DNA of 9,165 bases from Myxococcota bacterium (GTDB lineage Bacteria; Myxococcota_A; UBA9160; PR03), in NCBI GenBank assembly GCA_030066475.1, contig JASJBO010000307.1, positions 1 through 9,165 on the forward strand, written 5' to 3'. Below are positions 6,096-9,165 of the stretch, in pieces. Made by a program: the position numbers and the translations under genes. The notes below the pieces were generated by a model. That model was not told the DNA's origin, did no database searches, and was given only the letters and a program-made list of their open reading frames with translations. Position 1 is the stretch's first letter; each line of letters begins with the position of its first letter.

Positions 6096-7322
6096 TCAGT
6101 CCACGATCGCGCCGTAGACGATCTGCTTCAGCTGCCCGCGGAAGTTGAACAGGGTCGAGGGCATGAGCTGCGTCAGGAACAGCACGATCAGCTCCTCGCT
6201 CGGATCGACCCAGAACACGGTGCTCGCCGCGCCCCCCCAGGCGAACTCGCCGATCGAGCCCGACACGCCGGCCACCGCCGGGTCGAGTGAGACCGAGAAG
6301 CCCAGCCCGAAGCCCACGCCGTCGTAGGTGGTCTCGGCGAAGGCGCCGCGCGCCACCTCGGTCAGGTCGCAGCCGCCGGGCAGGTGGTTGGCGGTCATCA
6401 GCTCGAGCGTCTTCGGTCCCAGCAGGCGCGTGCCGTCGAGCTCGCCGTCGCCGAGCAGCATGCGGCAGAAGCGCAGGTAGTCGGCTGCCGTCGACACCAG
6501 GCCGCCGCCGCCCGACAGCAGCTTCGGCGGCTGGCGGTAGGCGCTGGTCTCGGGGTCGTCCTGGAGGCGCAGCGTCTTGCCGGGGCCCCGCTCGTAGCAC
6601 GCCGCGAAGCGGTCGAGCTTGTCGTCGGGCACGTGGAAGCCGGTGTCGACCATGCCGAGCGGCTCGAAGACGTGGCGGCGCAGGAACTCGTCGAGCGGCT
6701 CGCCCGAGATCAGCTCGACCAGGTGGCCGACGATGTCGGTCGACACCGAGTAGTTCCAGGCCGTGCCCGGCTGGAACTCGAGCGGCAGGGTCGAGAGCGC
6801 CTGCGCCATCTCGGCGAGCGAGCCGTCGAAGCTCGGACCGCCGGTGCCGATGCCGAGCCGGCGATAGGCGCGGTCGACGTTGGTCTGCTGCATGAAGCCG
6901 TAGGTCAGGCCCGACATGTGGGTGAGCAGGTCGCGCACGCGCATCGGCCGCTCGCACGGGTCGGTGAGGAACTGCGGGTGGTTGCCGGCGCGGAAGACGC
7001 GCAGATCGCGCCACGCCGGAATGAAGCGGTGCACCGGATCGTCGAGCTGGAAGTGGCCGTGCTCGTAGAGCATCATGAGCGCCACCGAGGCCACCGGCTT
7101 CGTCATCGAGTAGATCCGGAAGAGGGTGTCCTCGCGCATCGGGCGGCCGCGCTCGCGGTCGGCCAGGCCCAGGGGCGAGAGCCAGGCGATCTCGCCGCGC
7201 CGGAACACCAGGCTCAGCGCGCCGGCGATCTTGCCGGGATCCACGTAGCGGGTCTTCAGATGGGCATCGATCCGCGCCAGCCGTTCGCTCGACAGGCCCA
7301 GGTCCTCGGGTCGCACCGACAT
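6096..7322 (-). CDS. Serine beta-lactamase-fold hydrolase (family VIII-type esterase)
   Basis: A 408-residue serine hydrolase of the penicillin-binding protein/class C beta-lactamase superfamily. The nucleophile motif is SMTK (Ser72, Lys75, in RIYSMTKPVASV). The second motif is Tyr191 in WNYSVSTDIVG, i.e. Y-S-V rather than the Y-x-N of true AmpC enzymes. The third motif is WGG (362-364, in FAWGGAASTVFWVDP) in place of K-T-G. The combination SxxK, YS and WGG is typical of family VIII carboxylesterases (EstB-like), so ester hydrolysis, or transfer on small acyl compounds, is likelier than antibiotic resistance. No signal peptide or membrane segment is seen, so it is probably cytosolic. The start ATG (complement of 7320-7322) is preceded on its strand by GAGGA at 5-6 bases. 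A possible TACGCT -10 box lies at 7355-7350. It is divergent from the histidine kinase. The substrate is unknown. Confidence 0.93.
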   Translation of the reverse strand: MSVRPEDLGLSSERLARIDAHLKTRYVDPGKIAGALSLVFRRGEIAWLSPLGLADRERGRPMREDTLFRIYSMTKPVASVALMMLYEHGHFQLDDPVHRFIPAWRDLRVFRAGNHPQFLTDPCERPMRVRDLLTHMSGLTYGFMQQTNVDRAYRRLGIGTGGPSFDGSLAEMAQALSTLPLEFQPGTAWNYSVSTDIVGHLVELISGEPLDEFLRRHVFEPLGMVDTGFHVPDDKLDRFAACYERGPGKTLRLQDDPETSAYRQPPKLLSGGGGLVSTAADYLRFCRMLLGDGELDGTRLLGPKTLELMTANHLPGGCDLTEVARGAFAETTYDGVGFGLGFSVSLDPAVAGVSGSIGEFAWGGAASTVFWVDPSEELIVLFLTQLMPSTLFNFRGQLKQIVYGAIVD

Positions 7323-7405
7323 GGCTTCCTCGCTCTGCGGGGGACGCCAAGCGTATCGCGAGCCGGTATCCTGCCGCTCCCCGTCCAGCGAAGGAGCCGG
7401 GCCTC
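7323..7405. promoter_or_regulatory. Divergent intergenic promoter region
   Basis: These 83 bp must hold the start signals of both the - strand serine hydrolase and the + strand histidine kinase. On the + strand, TATCCT (7367-7372) is a fair -10 box, followed by AAGGAG (7391-7396), the ribosome-binding site of the kinase. On the - strand, TACGCT (7355-7350) lies 27 bases before the hydrolase ATG, with GAGGA just upstream of that ATG. The two boxes are about 12 bp apart, so the promoters would be back to back and their polymerases could interfere. No -35 boxes or operator dyads stand out. Confidence 0.4.
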
Positions 7406-9165
7406 GTGAGCGACATCCTCGCCGTCGGCCTGCTCGTCACCGTTCTCGCTGGAGGGCTGACGCTGTTGCGCCTCCCGAGCGAGAACGGCGGGTTCCACTG
7501 GTTCGTGGCCTGGGTGTCCCTGGGGCTGGCCGGCGGGCTGCGCCTGATGACGCCCGAGGTGCCCCTGCTCGAGCACCTGCTTCCCCCGCTGGGCACTCAG
7601 TTCGGGGCGCTGATCCTGGCGGGGGCGTTCCTGTTCGCCGGACGGCCGCTGCCGCGCTGGCTGCTGCCCGCAGCGGCCGTCCTGATGGGGGCGCGCGCTC
7701 TCGCGCACGCAGCGGGCCAGGTGGAGCTGGCGATCGCGCTCGGTGAGGTGGCAGAGACGCCGGCGGTGCTCGCGGCTGCCTGGCTGGTCTGGCAGGCGGG
7801 CGCGCGAACCGGACCCCTCGTCCCGACGCGCATGCTGGGGACGCTGCTCGTCGCCGTCGCCGTGGCCGACACGGTGCAGCACGTGGGCGCCATCGCGGTC
7901 GGGCCCCACTGGTCGGGCGGCCTGCTGCTCTGGCTGCTGGTGGCGCCGCCCGCGCTCGGCGCGCACTACCTCGCGCTGACGCGACGCACGGCCGACGCGC
8001 TCAGCCGCTCGCACGAGGAGCTCGAGCAGCGCTTTGCGCTGCGCACGACCGAGCTGCGCGACACCGTCGCGCGGCTCGAGCGGGAGGTGGTCGAGCGGGT
8101 CGCGGCCGAGGAGGCGCTGCGCCGGAGCGAGGAGCGCTTCCGGCAGATCTCCGAGCTGGCCAGCGACCTGGCCTTCTGCGTGCGCATCTCGCCCGGCGGC
8201 GAGCTGTCGCTCGACTGGCTCTGGGGAGCCTTCGAGCGCATCACGGGCTATCCGCCCGACGCCCTGGACGGGCACGGCTGGCTGTCGCTGCTCGACGCCG
8301 ACACGCAGCGCGGGATGGCCGGCGAGCTGGCGCGCGCGCCGCAGGCGGGCGCGCGCTCGACCGAGCGCAAGATCGTGCGGCGCGACGGCGAGGAGCGCTG
8401 GCTCCAGCTCCGCTTCCAGAGCGTGCGCACCGACTCCGACGGAACGCTCGAGGTGATGGGATCGGGCTCGGACGTGACCGATCGGGTGCACGCCGAGACG
8501 GAGCAGCGCCGGCTCGAGGCGCACATGCAGCGGGCCCAGCGCGCCGAGAGCCTGGGCATCCTGGCCGGCGGGGTGGCGCACGACTTCAACAACCTGCTCA
8601 CCGTGATCCGCGGCAACGTCCGCCTCGCGCTGGAGGACGAGGCGCCGGACTCGCCCGCGCGCGAGAGGCTGGAGCGCGTGCGCACGGCCGCCGAGCACGC
8701 CGCGTCGCTCACCGAGCAGATGCTGGCCTACGCGGGCAAGTCGACCGCCGAGCTCGAGCCCGTCGACCTGGGCGGCCTCGCCGAGCGGATGATGGGCCTG
8801 CTGCTGGCGTCGGTGTCCGACCGCTGCACGCTCGAGACCGAGCTGCGCGCCGAGCTGCCGCTCGTGGAGGCGGACGCCGGGCAGCTGCGCCAGGTGATCC
8901 TGAACCTCGTGATCAACGCCTCGGAGTCGCTGGGCGACGAGCCGGGGCGGGTGACCGTGCGAACCGGGGTCCGGCGGCTCGATGCCGCCGAGCTGGCGGG
9001 CTGCGTCGGCGCGACCGGCGCGGAGCCGGGGGAGTACGTGCTCCTGGAGGTGGCCGACACGGGCTGCGGGATGGATCCGGACACGCAGGGGCGCGTCTTC
9101 GAGCCGTTCTTCACCACGAAGTTCTCGGGGCGCGGTCTGGGCATGGCGGCCCTGCTCGGCATCGT
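7406..9165 (+). CDS. Membrane sensor histidine kinase: 7-TM input, coiled coil, PAS, HisKA, HATPase; 3'-truncated by the window edge
   Basis: At least 586 residues are visible and the frame is open at the right edge. It would sense a signal at the membrane, autophosphorylate on His and pass the phosphate to a response regulator. About seven hydrophobic segments are seen (roughly 4-21, 31-48, 60-78, 84-102, 107-130, 143-165, 171-191). A coiled coil (about 195-240) and a PAS domain (about 241-360, from SEERFRQISELASDLAF to DVTDR) follow. The H box is LAGGVAHDFNNLLTVI, with phospho-acceptor His392. ATPase boxes: N in NLVINASE (Asn504), G1 in DTGCGMD (Asp551), F in FEPFFTTK, G2 in GRGLGMAAL. The VAHDFNNLL box and FFTTKFSGRGLG resemble kinases that often end in a fused receiver domain, which could lie beyond 9165. 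The GTG start has AAGGAG 9 bases upstream. The seven-helix region matches no sensor family that I can name. No partner regulator is visible. Confidence 0.93.
   Translation, partial: MSDILAVGLLVTVLAGGLTLLRLPSENGGFHWFVAWVSLGLAGGLRLMTPEVPLLEHLLPPLGTQFGALILAGAFLFAGRPLPRWLLPAAAVLMGARALAHAAGQVELAIALGEVAETPAVLAAAWLVWQAGARTGPLVPTRMLGTLLVAVAVADTVQHVGAIAVGPHWSGGLLLWLLVAPPALGAHYLALTRRTADALSRSHEELEQRFALRTTELRDTVARLEREVVERVAAEEALRRSEERFRQISELASDLAFCVRISPGGELSLDWLWGAFERITGYPPDALDGHGWLSLLDADTQRGMAGELARAPQAGARSTERKIVRRDGEERWLQLRFQSVRTDSDGTLEVMGSGSDVTDRVHAETEQRRLEAHMQRAQRAESLGILAGGVAHDFNNLLTVIRGNVRLALEDEAPDSPARERLERVRTAAEHAASLTEQMLAYAGKSTAELEPVDLGGLAERMMGLLLASVSDRCTLETELRAELPLVEADAGQLRQVILNLVINASESLGDEPGRVTVRTGVRRLDAAELAGCVGATGAEPGEYVLLEVADTGCGMDPDTQGRVFEPFFTTKFSGRGLGMAALLGI

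Noticed and set aside
6096..7322. An antibiotic-resistance beta-lactamase
   Set aside because: It has no signal peptide, lacks the KTG motif and the YxN Asn, and carries WGG and YSV, as in esterases.
5788..7596. 602-codon frame on the - strand overlapping the serine hydrolase in a different frame
   Set aside because: The competing frame on the same strand at 6096-7322 has complete catalytic motifs, while this one is Arg/Pro-rich and runs antisense into the PEP-CTERM and kinase genes.
7256..8698. 480-codon frame on the - strand across the kinase
   Set aside because: It is the antisense shadow of a histidine kinase with all its boxes in order on the + strand, and its own translation is rich in Arg, Gln and His with no motif.

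Overview
This is a very GC-rich window (around 70% or more by eye, with third codon positions almost all G or C). It comes from a Gram-negative bacterium: there is an outer-membrane-type lipoprotein lytic transglycosylase, a periplasmic binding protein and a PEP-CTERM surface or exported protein. The codon usage, the GTG and TTG starts and the form of the PEP-CTERM tail fit a high-GC deltaproteobacterial lineage (Myxococcota, Binatota or relatives). That placement is inference; no rRNA or marker gene settles it.

Layout. The left edge cuts into an FtsH-type AAA+ zinc metalloprotease (to 1283, 5' end missing). A 287-bp spacer follows, holding two identical 42-bp direct repeats. Next are a glutathione S-transferase-like protein (1571-2269), a leader with a 12-bp inverted repeat, an MltD-like lytic transglycosylase with three LysM domains (2387-4015), a TAXI/TRAP-type solute-binding protein with no permease beside it (4097-4972), and a secreted beta-propeller-like protein ending in a PEP-CTERM sorting signal (5016-6068). 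All of these are on the + strand. A beta-lactamase-fold serine hydrolase or esterase (6096-7322) lies on the - strand, convergent with the PEP-CTERM gene. It is divergent from a hybrid sensor-type histidine kinase (7406 to the right edge, 3' end missing) with seven predicted membrane segments, a coiled coil and a PAS domain.

The genes do not form one recognisable pathway. Most have their own ribosome-binding site and gaps of 27-290 bp, so they are probably mostly single-gene transcription units. A loose theme is the cell envelope: membrane protein quality control (FtsH), peptidoglycan turnover (lytic transglycosylase), periplasmic ligand binding, a sorted surface protein and a membrane sensor kinase. 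I see no phage, transposase, CRISPR array, tRNA or rRNA, and no convincing evidence of a new multi-gene system. The points most worth a second look are the paired 42-bp repeat, the PEP-CTERM propeller with an N-terminal calcium-loop motif, the HEMGH-variant FtsH and the 7-TM kinase input domain.
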